Assembly: GCF_003856525.1 (NCBI RefSeq)
Contig: NZ_RJVQ01000002.1
Coordinates: forward strand, 620,001 to 684,000
Direction: 5' to 3'
DNA length: 64,000 bases
Origin: Vibrio viridaestus
GTDB taxonomy: Bacteria > Pseudomonadota > Gammaproteobacteria > Enterobacterales > Vibrionaceae
Shown: piece by piece, positions 55,269-63,136 of the stretch
How positions within the stretch are numbered: position 1 is the stretch's first letter
How the letters are laid out: each line of letters begins with the position of its first letter
Position numbers and translations under genes: made by a program
The notes under the pieces: model-generated
Told to the model about the DNA's origin: nothing
Seen by the model: the letters and a program-made list of their open reading frames with translations, nothing else
Database searches by the model: none

Positions 55269-55928
55269 ATGCTTTCTTCTACGGACAGAACCAAACTCAA
55301 AAAAGCGCCGCGCAGAGCGGGGACCGATATTACTCAGCTTTATCAGATTATCGATGAATCAAAACTGGGCCACGTTGCGATCAGTGATCAGAACGGCCCC
55401 GTAGTCATTCCGATGTTGTTCTGGCGAGATGAGCATGCCATTTATCTGCATGGCGCCAATAATAGCCGCTTAATGCGTGCCTTGGCGAATGGTCAGGCGA
55501 CGTGTGTCACGTTCACTTTGCTGGATGGTTGGGTGTTGGCGCGTTCGGCATTTCACCATAGTGCGCATTATCGTTCAGCGGTCGTGTTTGGTGTGTGTGA
55601 AAAAGTAGAAGAAAGGGCAGAGAAGAATCGTTTACTCAATCACTTTATCGAGCAGATAGCTCCAGGAAGAACAGCAGAAGTTCGACCATCGAGCGATAGA
55701 GAATTAGATGGTACGACCGTACTAAAGCTGAGCTTGGACGAGGCATCGGTTAAAATCAATAACGGTGGTGTGAACGATGATCAATCCGATCTAGACCGAG
55801 AGGTCTGGGCGGGTGTGATTCCATTTCAGACCATAGCGGGACCGCTGATTGACGATGTTAATCTCTCTTCGGAGATAAAAAAGCCCGACTATAGTCAGGC
55901 TTATGGAGAACGTTGGAATCGAAATTAA
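55269..55928 (+). CDS. Pyridoxamine 5'-phosphate oxidase-family (FMN split-barrel) protein
   Basis: The 219-residue protein has the split-barrel flavin-binding fold: LGHVAISDQNGPVVIPMLFW near residues 37-56, HGANNSRLMRAL, then ARSAFHHSAHYRSAVVFG. It resembles the PPOX group that includes 5-nitroimidazole reductases. It probably binds FMN and reduces or oxidises a small molecule. It is divergent from the MocR gene. The last codons contain a terminator for the convergent fabF gene. Confidence 0.82.
   Translation: MLSSTDRTKLKKAPRRAGTDITQLYQIIDESKLGHVAISDQNGPVVIPMLFWRDEHAIYLHGANNSRLMRALANGQATCVTFTLLDGWVLARSAFHHSAHYRSAVVFGVCEKVEERAEKNRLLNHFIEQIAPGRTAEVRPSSDRELDGTTVLKLSLDEASVKINNGGVNDDQSDLDREVWAGVIPFQTIAGPLIDDVNLSSEIKKPDYSQAYGERWNRN
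55877..55902 (-). terminator. Terminator of fabF embedded in the end of the convergent PPOX gene
   Basis: On the minus strand AAGCCTGACTATAGTCGGGC pairs to itself as a near-perfect stem (55881-55902), followed by four or more T (55877-55880). It lies within the C-terminal codons of the PPOX gene on the plus strand. The T/G pair in the stem is the only mismatch. Confidence 0.7.
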
Positions 55929-57190
55929 CGATAACGACTGACTATCAGTGAGGCGTTAACGCCGCCAAAACCAAAGCCATTGCACAGAGCGTGTTCGGTT
56001 TGATGCTCTTTGGCGGTATTTGGCACTACGTCTAACCCGTGGACGGATTCGTCAGGGTCGGTCTGATTCAACGTTGGTGGTACGCGGTTATTAATGACGG
56101 CCATAGCAGTGAAGATGGACTCAATACCGCCCGCCGCGCCGAGCAGGTGTCCGGTCGCAGATTTAGTGGCGGAGATCGGTACCTGAGATAGATGTTCACC
56201 AAACACGCTTTTCAGGCTGGCGATTTCAGCGTTATCGCCAACCGGTGTTGATGTCGCATGAGCATTAACGTGAGCGATATCGGTTGCGGCCAATCCGGAT
56301 TGTTTCAGGGCGCGTTTAATTGAAAGCGCGGCACCAGAACCATCTTCCGGGCCTGATGTAATGTGGTGTGCATCGGCACTGGTTCCGTAGCCACTTAGGA
56401 TGGCCAGCGGTGTCGCACCGCGTTTAAGGGCATGTTCCAGTGTTTCGATGACCATTAGTCCTGCGCCTTCACCCATTACAAAACCGGATCGATTCTGGTC
56501 AAATGGGCGAGAGGCCGCGGTTGGTTCTGTGCTGGTGGAGAGCGCTTTAAGCGCGTTAAAGCCAGCCAGAGACAAAGGATCGACGCACGCTTCTGCGCCG
56601 CCGACCAAAGCCACTTCGGCTTCACCATTACGAATCATACGCATGCCATCACCAATGGCCTGAATACCAGCAGCGCAAGCGGTGACCGGACAACCCAATG
56701 GGCCTTTGAATCCGTACTTAATTGACACGTTACCTGAGGCAAGATTGGCCAAAAACGCTGGGACCGTAAAAGGCGAAATACGTTTGTAGCCTTTACTGTC
56801 GAGTGTTTTTTGCGCTTGAGTGATTGTCGTAAAACCACCGATACCTGAGGCAATGATGGTCGCGGTATTTTCTTTATCTTGTTCGTTTTGCGGAAACCAG
56901 TTGGCCTGAGTGAGCGCTTCCTCAGCCGCAGCAAGAGCGTAGCAGGTGAAGCGATCGAGTTTTTTCAGCTCTTTGGCTGGAGCCACATCGGCAAAATCAA
57001 AACCGGCTTCGGCATCGTTTTCTTTATTTGGAACCAAACCAGCGATTTTTACCGGGAATTCTTCTGTATCAAATCTGTCTATAAATTGGATGCCCGACTG
57101 TCCGGCAGTCAGTCGCTGCCAAACAGTGTCGACACCGCAACCGAGTGGGCTGACAATGCCCATACCTGTGATGACTATCGGTGAATTCAT
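55925..57190 (-). CDS. Beta-ketoacyl-ACP synthase II (FabF-like)
   Basis: The 421-residue enzyme has the condensing-enzyme triad: Cys in TACAAGIQ near residue 168, His in VNAHATSTPVGD near 305 and His in KSATGHLLGAAGG near 342. It starts MNSPIVITGMGIVSPLG. It elongates acyl-ACP in fatty acid synthesis. It is not with a fab cluster (no acpP, fabG or fabD nearby), so it is probably a second, accessory copy that may set membrane fluidity or serve a special lipid. A TetR gene lies divergently next to it. Confidence 0.9.
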   Translation of the reverse strand: MNSPIVITGMGIVSPLGCGVDTVWQRLTAGQSGIQFIDRFDTEEFPVKIAGLVPNKENDAEAGFDFADVAPAKELKKLDRFTCYALAAAEEALTQANWFPQNEQDKENTATIIASGIGGFTTITQAQKTLDSKGYKRISPFTVPAFLANLASGNVSIKYGFKGPLGCPVTACAAGIQAIGDGMRMIRNGEAEVALVGGAEACVDPLSLAGFNALKALSTSTEPTAASRPFDQNRSGFVMGEGAGLMVIETLEHALKRGATPLAILSGYGTSADAHHITSGPEDGSGAALSIKRALKQSGLAATDIAHVNAHATSTPVGDNAEIASLKSVFGEHLSQVPISATKSATGHLLGAAGGIESIFTAMAVINNRVPPTLNQTDPDESVHGLDVVPNTAKEHQTEHALCNGFGFGGVNASLIVSRYR

Positions 57191-57283
57191 ATCCGTCTCC
57201 ATAAATGTTACAGTACGAGGGAGACGGTATCACTGCACTAAATATGATCAAGATAATATATAGCGAGCGAGGTAAGTGTCGTT

Positions 57284-57895
57284 ATGCCATATGACAAGTC
57301 ACATAAAGAGAAGTCGCGAGTTCGTATCGTACAGGCGGCAACGGATCTGTTCAGCCGCTTTGGCTTCGATAAGGTGTCCATCGGTCAGGTGATGAAAGAA
57401 GCACATATGACCCATGGTGCGTTTTACTCTCATTTTGAATCCAAAGAAGCGCTTTACGCGGAGTGTTTTTCTGAGTTATTAAAAGAGAGCAGCCGTGCCA
57501 GATTAGTCAAATCTCCCTTGACAATGAATAAGTTACTGGCTTTAACGGCGAACTATTGGGGACTTCATCAGTCGAAAAAGATGCAACCGGGCCCAGAGAG
57601 TGTCTTATTTAATGAACCAGGTAGCGATAACGATAAAATTAAGCAACTGTTTCAACAGTCTTATGATAACGTGCGCATAATGCTTGAAAAACGTATTGTC
57701 GCATTATGTCGAATTCGCAAAATTGAGCTATCTAGTGAATGTATAAGCGATCAAGCGCGCGCTATTATGGCGTCGCTCGTTGGGGCGGTAACGATTGCTA
57801 AGATGATCTCCAACGAAGATGAACGACAAAAATTATTAAAAACAGCTCAGGCTCAGATTTTATCCATGCTGGGTGAGGGCAAAATACTGACTTAA
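57284..57895 (+). CDS. TetR-family transcriptional regulator
   Basis: The 203-residue protein has the TetR helix-turn-helix with IVQAATDLFSRFGFDKVSIG near residues 15-34 and MTHGAFYSHFESKEALYAEC near 46-65. The C-terminal ligand domain is unassigned. It is divergent from fabF with 93 bases between, so fabF may be its target. It is followed 62 bases on by a GNAT gene. Confidence 0.88.
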   Translation: MPYDKSHKEKSRVRIVQAATDLFSRFGFDKVSIGQVMKEAHMTHGAFYSHFESKEALYAECFSELLKESSRARLVKSPLTMNKLLALTANYWGLHQSKKMQPGPESVLFNEPGSDNDKIKQLFQQSYDNVRIMLEKRIVALCRIRKIELSSECISDQARAIMASLVGAVTIAKMISNEDERQKLLKTAQAQILSMLGEGKILT

Positions 57896-57957
57896 CTTTT
57901 TGGATGCGACTAGCGAGAGTCTTTTACCGGGTCGCTCCGTTACACTAAGGAATATAC

Positions 57958-58392
57958 ATGTTGACGATCAGAGAGATGGAAATTTCAGACTACGAGTCTG
58001 TTATCGGTTTGTGGCGGCAGACAGAAAGTCTTTCTTTACGCGATGCGGATTCAAAAGAAAATATTGGTGCCTATCTGATTAAAAACCCCGGACTCAGCTT
58101 TGTGGCTTTGATGGACGATAACATCGTCGGTGCAGTACTGTCAGGAACAGACGGACGTCGCGGTTATCTGCAGCATCTGGCGGTATCATCCGATTATCGT
58201 AAGCAGGGAATCGGTCAGGCGTTAGTGGGCGAAACCATTCAGGCACTTGGTCTGCTTGGTATTGCGAAAACGCACCTGTTTGTGCTCAGTGATAACCTTG
58301 GCGCGCAGGGTTTTTATCAAAGCCTTGGCTGGTATCCTCGTGATGAAGTTCGTATGTTTTCATTTAACAGTTCCGTTAACGACAATATTTAG
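57958..58392 (+). CDS. GNAT-family acetyltransferase
   Basis: The 144-residue protein has the GNAT pattern: MLTIREMEISDYESVIGLWR, then LQHLAVSSDYRKQGIGQALV with the acetyl-CoA loop Y-R-K-Q-G-I-G near residues 80-90, and NLGAQGFYQSLGW. The group resembles YpeA-like acetyltransferases. The substrate is unknown. It lies 62 bases after the TetR gene. Confidence 0.85.
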   Translation: MLTIREMEISDYESVIGLWRQTESLSLRDADSKENIGAYLIKNPGLSFVALMDDNIVGAVLSGTDGRRGYLQHLAVSSDYRKQGIGQALVGETIQALGLLGIAKTHLFVLSDNLGAQGFYQSLGWYPRDEVRMFSFNSSVNDNI

Positions 58393-58450
58393 TTAAAGTC
58401 ACTGAAACCAATAAAGAAAACAAGAAGGCCCAGAAGCCCGGAGTAGAATT

Positions 58451-58663
58451 ATGAGTTCAGATTTCAGTGTAAAAGCGTTAGTCGCGGTATTGTGTGAGCT
58501 GGAAAAAGACGGTGTTGATGTCGAAGCGTTTGCACAGAGAGTGAAAACCGGCATCATGGGTGAAGAGGCTTATGCCCCATCTGGTGTAGCGAAAAAACTT
58601 CAGGTCGCTGATGTGATCGATCAGGCGCTGGAATACGCTGAGAAATACACCAATAAAGCCTAA
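58451..58663 (+). CDS. Small hypothetical protein, 70 aa
   Basis: I do not recognise a named family. The protein is helical and soluble (DFSVKALVAVLCELEKDGVD), with no motif or membrane segment, and resembles small conserved vibrio proteins of unknown role. A GGAG ribosome site lies about eight bases before the ATG. It follows the GNAT gene by 58 bases and is ended by a rho-independent terminator. Confidence 0.65.
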   Translation: MSSDFSVKALVAVLCELEKDGVDVEAFAQRVKTGIMGEEAYAPSGVAKKLQVADVIDQALEYAEKYTNKA

Positions 58664-58706
58664 TACTGGCGCTTATCTATAAAAATTTCGTATACAGCAA
58701 ATAGTT

Positions 58707-58735
58707 AAGGCACCCCGAGAGGTGCCTTATTTTAT
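58707..58735 (+). terminator. Rho-independent terminator after the small gene
   Basis: AAGGCACC at 58707-58714 pairs with GGTGCCTT at 58721-58728 with a six-base loop, followed by ATTTTATT. Confidence 0.8.
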
Positions 58736-58750
58736 TATTCCTAGCCAGAC

Positions 58751-59947
58751 CTAGCCGATCATTCTCGCTGTTACGGCTTCTTCGTTCAGTACCACTGTTT
58801 GGGCACGTTTAAAGAAGTTAAAGTCTGTCGCCGTTGCACTGGTGTAAGCACCCATCATACGGCCAATCACCAAGTCACCATTTTCTAGTTTTGGCAACAT
58901 GATGCCTTCTGCAATCACGTCGATACTGTCACAAGTTGGGCCAGACAGTACGCTTGGTACACGTTCGCCATCTTGTTTGATAGTGACCAATGGATACTGT
59001 GCGTCATCAAACATCAGACCGCTGAATGAACCGTAGATACCGTCATCCAGGTAGTACCAGATTTGACCTTCACGCTCTGCCATACCCATAACAGAAGCAA
59101 CACTCATCACTGCAGGCGCAACGATAAAGCGTCCTGGTTCGGCAAGTACCTGTACTGTTTCAGGTAGTTGATTTAGCGCTTCGTTAATTGGCACACAGAA
59201 CTGGTCAATCGGCATCACCTGTTTTGAGTAAGTCACAGGGAAACCACCACCAATATCCAGAGTGCTCAACGCAGGCAAACCACGTTCAACCACTTCTTCC
59301 ATCAGCACTTTACAAGTATTAATCGCGTCCACATATTTTTGTGGGTGACTTGTTTGAGAGCCAACATGGAAAGACAAACCTTTAATGTGTATACCCAGTT
59401 CTTTGGCTTTTTCGATAATCACGATAGCCTGTTCTGGGTTGCAGCCGAACTTTTTAGACAAGTCAGCAAATGCTTCTGAGTTTCTGAAGCTCAAACGCAC
59501 TAACAATTCCACATCTTGACGGTACTTTTCAAACTTCGCCAACTCGTTCAGGTTGTCTACCACAAACACATTGCAACCAAACTCTAGCGCTTCACGAATG
59601 TCGGAATCGCGTTTGATTGGGTGAGTGTGAATGGTTTTCTCAGCAGGAACACCCTGACTTGCCACTAATTCCACTTCGCCAGTTGTCGCTAGGTCAAAAC
59701 TTGCACCTTCACTGAGCAGAGTTCTTACTACTGCTGGGTGAGGTAGTGGTTTTAACGCGAAGTGCAGAGTCACGTTTGGCAGCGCATTTTTTAGTGCACG
59801 GTATTGCTGACGTACAGCATTGCAGTCAAGAAGCAATAGTGGCGCACCGAACTGAGCAACAGAAGACTCAATCAACTGAACTTCGTCAGCAGTTAGTGTT
59901 TGAGAAGAGAAAGATTGAAAATCAACAATAGATTTAGTGTTAGCCAT
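58751..59947 (-). CDS. Type III PLP-dependent lysine/ornithine decarboxylase
   Basis: The 398-residue enzyme has the alanine-racemase-fold decarboxylase features: PLP Lys66 in LHFALKPLPHP, GGGFP in DIGGGFPVTYS near 230, EPGRF near 265 and the catalytic Cys in SGPTCDSID near 337. It decarboxylates ornithine or lysine to putrescine or cadaverine. The form is that of the Vibrio bifunctional L/ODC rather than carboxynorspermidine decarboxylase. A ribosome site GGAGG lies just upstream of the ATG. The integron cassettes begin about 620 bases upstream of its start. Confidence 0.88.
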   Translation of the reverse strand: MANTKSIVDFQSFSSQTLTADEVQLIESSVAQFGAPLLLLDCNAVRQQYRALKNALPNVTLHFALKPLPHPAVVRTLLSEGASFDLATTGEVELVASQGVPAEKTIHTHPIKRDSDIREALEFGCNVFVVDNLNELAKFEKYRQDVELLVRLSFRNSEAFADLSKKFGCNPEQAIVIIEKAKELGIHIKGLSFHVGSQTSHPQKYVDAINTCKVLMEEVVERGLPALSTLDIGGGFPVTYSKQVMPIDQFCVPINEALNQLPETVQVLAEPGRFIVAPAVMSVASVMGMAEREGQIWYYLDDGIYGSFSGLMFDDAQYPLVTIKQDGERVPSVLSGPTCDSIDVIAEGIMLPKLENGDLVIGRMMGAYTSATATDFNFFKRAQTVVLNEEAVTARMIG

Positions 59948-60530
59948 CGCAAGCCTCCAATGTTAGTGGTGCACTTTTCATGTATGCGTTGTAATGAAAA
60001 GTGGAGCGTCAATAAGAGCGCGTTATCGCGCCGTCAAAGTCACTCTTGGATAGTTGCTCTATCGCCTTGCCACAAACAACCTGTGATGTACTCGGATTGG
60101 CTATCATCAAGAAGCAGCGCGATAGTAAGACCATATGAGGGTGGGTGCAATAAAAAATGTCCCTCTGACGGTAGAAATTTTTTGTCGATAAAATTGGTTT
60201 TGTTTATCGATTCCACAATCGCCCAAAACAAGGGCTTACATCAAGAAATGTCAGGGAAATGTCAATTTATAGTGGAGCTGAATTCAAGAATATGAAATTA
60301 TATGAATTCAATACGATTCAGTCAGTTAATCACATGCTTCACTACCACCGAGGCAGGCGGTAGCGTGGATGGCTCTTGTTTCTTAGCAAGCAGCATACTA
60401 CTTCAACACTATGAAAATAATTATGCACGACACTGTCTTTATTTTCTGGTGGTATGACTATTTGATTTGTGTGTTTAAGCGTGAAGAATCAGGTGATTAG
60501 CGGACAAGTTTCAAAATGGTCAATAGGAAT
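59948..60530. other. Region without a supported gene between the decarboxylase and the cassette array
   Basis: About 580 bases without a convincing gene. It contains the decarboxylase promoter, AT-rich stretches, and one minus-strand frame of 63 codons without a normal start. No integrase, attI-like repeat set or tRNA is visible. Only the hairpin at its right edge stands out. Confidence 0.6.
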
Positions 60531-60565
60531 TATATGGACATTGTCATGTGGACAATGTCCATATA
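60531..60565. repeat. Perfect 15-bp inverted repeat at the left edge of the cassette array
   Basis: TATATGGACATTGTC at 60531-60545 is perfectly repeated in inverse as GACAATGTCCATATA at 60551-60565, with loop ATGTG. Only six bases (ATAACT) separate it from the GTTAGCT core of the first junction. Its symmetry suggests a hairpin or a bound dimer. It lacks the bulged bases of an attC hairpin. Confidence 0.7.
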
Positions 60566-60571
60566 ATAACT

Positions 60572-60578
60572 GTTAGCT
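60572..60578 (+). other. Left junction core site GTTAGCT (cassette 1 entry point)
   Basis: GTTAGCT fits the GTTRRRY core cleaved by integron integrases. The extended bases GTTAGCTCAC are the exact reverse complement of GTGAGCTAAC at 62044-62053, the start of the attC that ends cassette 1. This ten-base match shows that cassette 1 runs from 60573 to 62138. What lies to its left (attI, an attC remnant or a secondary site) I cannot tell. Confidence 0.75.
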
Positions 60579-60610
60579 CACCGAGTCACACACAATACAG
60601 AATGGAAATT

Positions 60611-62047
60611 ATGGAAGAACCAAAAGTTTTTATTTCATATAGCTGGACAAATCAATCACACCAGGAGTTGGTAAAACATTGGGCTGATAGGCTCGTTGCT
60701 GATGGTGTTGATGTCATATTGGATATCTATGACCTAAAAGAAGGTGATGATAAGTATGCTTTTATGGAGACAATGGTAACTGATCCTGATGTTACACATG
60801 TATTGGTAATATGTGATAGTTCGTATGCTGAAAAAGCTAACGCTCGAAAAGCTGGTGTGGGTACAGAGTCACAGATCATTTCTGGCGAAGTATATGAAAA
60901 AGTAAAACAGTCAAAATTTATACCAATCGTATGTGAATTTGGTAATGATGGTGAACCCATTCTACCTGCATTTATGAAATCGAGAATGTGGATAAACTTC
61001 TCTAGCTCAGAAGCAGAAAATGAGAACTGGGAGCAATTAGTACGCCTTCTTTATGGCAAGCCTCAACATGTAAAGCCTAAAAAAGGAAAGGCACCAACAT
61101 TCATTACAAGTGACACCCCAATACCTACTAGTGAAGCATACGCTAAATTTAACTCACTGAAGCAAGCTATATTGCAAGACAAAAAAGGTTTAAAGCATTA
61201 TCGACGTGACTTTGTTGAAGCCTGCATTTCATACGCAGATGACCTAAGAGTGCGAGAGCGGCCTGAAGTTGAATCAATGGGAGAAAAAATCCTAGAAGAT
61301 TGTGGCAAACTCAAGGCTGTAAGAAATCATCTTTGTGATTGGGTGCTATTGGAGAGCGAAATAAGTGATGAGAATGAATTTTCAGAGTCACTTATCGATG
61401 TATTAGAAAAGTTAAGAGAGCTAAAGTCTAGGCCAGCGGAAATCAATCAGTGGAGTGACTCTTGGTTTGAGGCTCACTCAGTATTCGTCTATGAAACATT
61501 TTTATACATTGTTGCTGCATTACTGAAGTCTGGGGCTTACAAGACTCTAAATGAAGTGTTCAGATCACATTATCTTATACCTAGATCAGACAGTTATGGT
61601 CAGACAAACTTCGAACGGTTTGATTGCTTTTACGGTTACTCAGAGGCTCTTCAGTCAGTATTAGCCCCTGAAAATCAAAGACTTTATGCTCCTGCTGCCG
61701 AGTTAATTAAAAGACAGGCAGACCGTGAGGACATACCATTCTCAGAAATCAGACAAGCAGAGCTTTTAGTTCTACTAATGGCTTTTATCACGCCAGATAC
61801 ATGTTGGTACCCAGCAACCCTGCATTATTCATCTTACGGTAATGGCTATCCTTTTTTTGTGCGGGCAGCCCAGCATAAAAACTTTAGTAAATTAGCTCTA
61901 ATTACAGGGATTAGCGATGCGAATGAGCTAAGAAAAAAGGTTAAGGAAGGGCATGAAAGATTAGATACTGAACGTTGGTATAACTTTCACTATGAAAGAA
62001 ACTTTTGGTCTTCCATGAATATGGATGAGCTAGATAGCATAAAGTGA
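60611..62047 (+). CDS. SEFIR-domain protein (cassette 1)
   Basis: The 478-residue protein starts with a SEFIR (TIR-like) domain at residues 3 to about 150: KVFISYSWTNQSHQELVKHW, then the DVILDIYDLKEGDDKYAFME motif and ESQIISGEVYEKVKQSKFIP. The C-terminal 320 residues are helical with no domain I recognise. Bacterial SEFIR proteins are known in anti-phage defence, where one Bacillus example causes NAD+ loss. I chose the ATG at 60611, with GGA upstream, because it fits the domain start; a GTG upstream would start inside the hairpin outside the cassette. The TGA lies in the attC start. No partner gene is in this cassette. Confidence 0.88.
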   Translation: MEEPKVFISYSWTNQSHQELVKHWADRLVADGVDVILDIYDLKEGDDKYAFMETMVTDPDVTHVLVICDSSYAEKANARKAGVGTESQIISGEVYEKVKQSKFIPIVCEFGNDGEPILPAFMKSRMWINFSSSEAENENWEQLVRLLYGKPQHVKPKKGKAPTFITSDTPIPTSEAYAKFNSLKQAILQDKKGLKHYRRDFVEACISYADDLRVRERPEVESMGEKILEDCGKLKAVRNHLCDWVLLESEISDENEFSESLIDVLEKLRELKSRPAEINQWSDSWFEAHSVFVYETFLYIVAALLKSGAYKTLNEVFRSHYLIPRSDSYGQTNFERFDCFYGYSEALQSVLAPENQRLYAPAAELIKRQADREDIPFSEIRQAELLVLLMAFITPDTCWYPATLHYSSYGNGYPFFVRAAQHKNFSKLALITGISDANELRKKVKEGHERLDTERWYNFHYERNFWSSMNMDELDSIK

Positions 62048-62144
62048 GCTAACAAGGCCATTAAATCGGACAAAAAATGTTGGCTTTTGTTCGTGCCTCA
62101 CAAATTTTAGCCGCCATTTTTTGCCGTTTATGGCGGCGTTAAGT
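62047..62144 (+). other. attC site of cassette 1
   Basis: The 98-base site begins AGCTAAC (62047-62053) and ends GTTAAGT (62138-62144). Inside, CGGACAAAAAATGTTGGCT (about 62077) pairs with AGCCGCCATTTTTTGCCG (about 62109) to give a long hairpin with a bulged A, the extrahelical base that attC recombination needs. A second, competing stem GCCGCCAT / ATGGCGGC is also present. The stop codon of the SEFIR gene overlaps the left edge. Confidence 0.88.
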
Positions 62145-62177
62145 GTGCGGTAACAATCTGCGGATAGTGAGGAAAAA

Positions 62178-62594
62178 ATGATAGAAAATGATTATCCCAA
62201 CGAGGTCTACTCAAAAAGAGATTGGCTAAAGAATCTCTTGAATAGGTCCGAGCAACAGTTATTAGGTCTATATGGAATCAAGGAAAAAGAAAAGTTTAAA
62301 ACCATGTTTTCCTTGGTTTTTCTGATCCTTTCTTTTTCGTTGCTACTACTAACGTTATTTGTATTAATTCACCCAAATGGATCTATCTTAGTTAACCCTG
62401 AAATTCATCAATTTCTAGGTCCTATTTGTGTATTTCTTGGTTACTTTCTTTTTAAATCCTCATCAAGTTTCTATGAGCATAGAGCAATCCTAAGGCAGGT
62501 AAGTGAATATATTTACCAACAACGGAAGGCAGTAGATAGAGCCGCAGAGGCACTACATTATTCAGAGGAGAGACTCAATGAAAAAAGATATTGA
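62178..62594 (+). CDS. Two-helix membrane protein (cassette 2, first gene)
   Basis: This 138-residue protein has a charged N-terminal helix, two membrane segments (about 45-66 and 78-96: FSLVFLILSFSLLLLTLFVL and FLGPICVFLGYFLF) and a long charged C-terminal helix (EHRAILRQVSEYIYQQRKAV onward). The arrangement resembles 2TM-effector proteins of the SLATT type, but I see no sequence proof. GAGGA precedes the ATG. The end overlaps the next gene by 17 bases, so the two are co-translated and may form a complex. Confidence 0.7.
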   Translation: MIENDYPNEVYSKRDWLKNLLNRSEQQLLGLYGIKEKEKFKTMFSLVFLILSFSLLLLTLFVLIHPNGSILVNPEIHQFLGPICVFLGYFLFKSSSSFYEHRAILRQVSEYIYQQRKAVDRAAEALHYSEERLNEKRY

Positions 62595-63111
62595 GTCTTC
62601 AATTTCTGACCTTGAGAACATCACGAGCAACACAGATAAAGCCCTAGATAAATTAATACAAGCATCGGAAAAAGCAGATGCCAGTAGTTCGTCCACGCTG
62701 TTTGGTGCCGCGGGAGGAATTGTTGGAGCACTGGCAGGCACTTTGATTGCACCGCACATTGCTCTATCCGCGCTATTACTTTCAACTCCGCTTACAGCTC
62801 TCGGCATTATCGGAGGAATTCTTGTATATAGAGGGCGAAATGGAATAAAGCTAGAAAAAATGATTGCTCAGAATCGAATTGCATGTAATGAAGTCTTGGA
62901 TCGTATAAACAGCTTGCCAGACAATGCCCCTCAAGACGTAGTTGATGGTCTATGGGAAAATTACAATATACTAAATGGTGCATACCGAAATCAGTCAGCT
63001 ATTGCTTTATCACCAAAAGAAAAAAGTAAGCAAGGCTTGATGCTTCCAGGAAGCTCAAAGAAAACACTTAACAAGTCAATGCAACCGACCGCTAACGCGT
63101 CGGCTGATTGA
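62578..63111 (+). CDS. Membrane protein with glycine-rich helices and an attC-encoded tail (cassette 2, second gene)
   Basis: The 177-residue protein has a coiled-coil-like N-terminus (IESSISDLENITSNTDKALD), a Gly/Ala-rich double membrane segment (about 42-85: LFGAAGGIVGALAGTLIA then STPLTALGIIGGILVY) and a soluble C-terminal part. The last residues KSMQPTANASAD are encoded by the attC site itself, since the stop lies at 63109-63111 within it. Such attC-encoded tails are frequent in cassette genes. GAGGAG lies seven bases before the ATG. I do not recognise a named family. Confidence 0.7.
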   Translation: MKKDIESSISDLENITSNTDKALDKLIQASEKADASSSSTLFGAAGGIVGALAGTLIAPHIALSALLLSTPLTALGIIGGILVYRGRNGIKLEKMIAQNRIACNEVLDRINSLPDNAPQDVVDGLWENYNILNGAYRNQSAIALSPKEKSKQGLMLPGSSKKTLNKSMQPTANASAD

Positions 63112-63121
63112 AGCGTTATGT
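63066..63121 (+). other. attC site of cassette 2 (short type)
   Basis: The 56-base site begins ACTTAAC (63066-63072) and ends GTTATGT (63115-63121). The central CAACCGAC..GTCGGCTGATTG forms a stem with bulged bases. The start is complementary to GTTAAGTGT at 62138-62146. The gene's stop codon and last twelve codons lie in or beside it. Confidence 0.85.
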
Positions 63122-63136
63122 GCCTTGGAGGAATTA

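Noticed and set aside
60040-60231. 63-codon minus-strand frame in the gap before the array
   Set aside because: It begins with TTG without a ribosome site, and I see no family resemblance. It may be a remnant but cannot be called a gene.
60531-60578. Left-edge hairpin as a complete attC
   Set aside because: It has perfect pairing without bulged bases and no upstream R-Y-Y-Y-A-A-C box, so it does not meet attC structure. The GTTAGCT core alone is kept as a junction.
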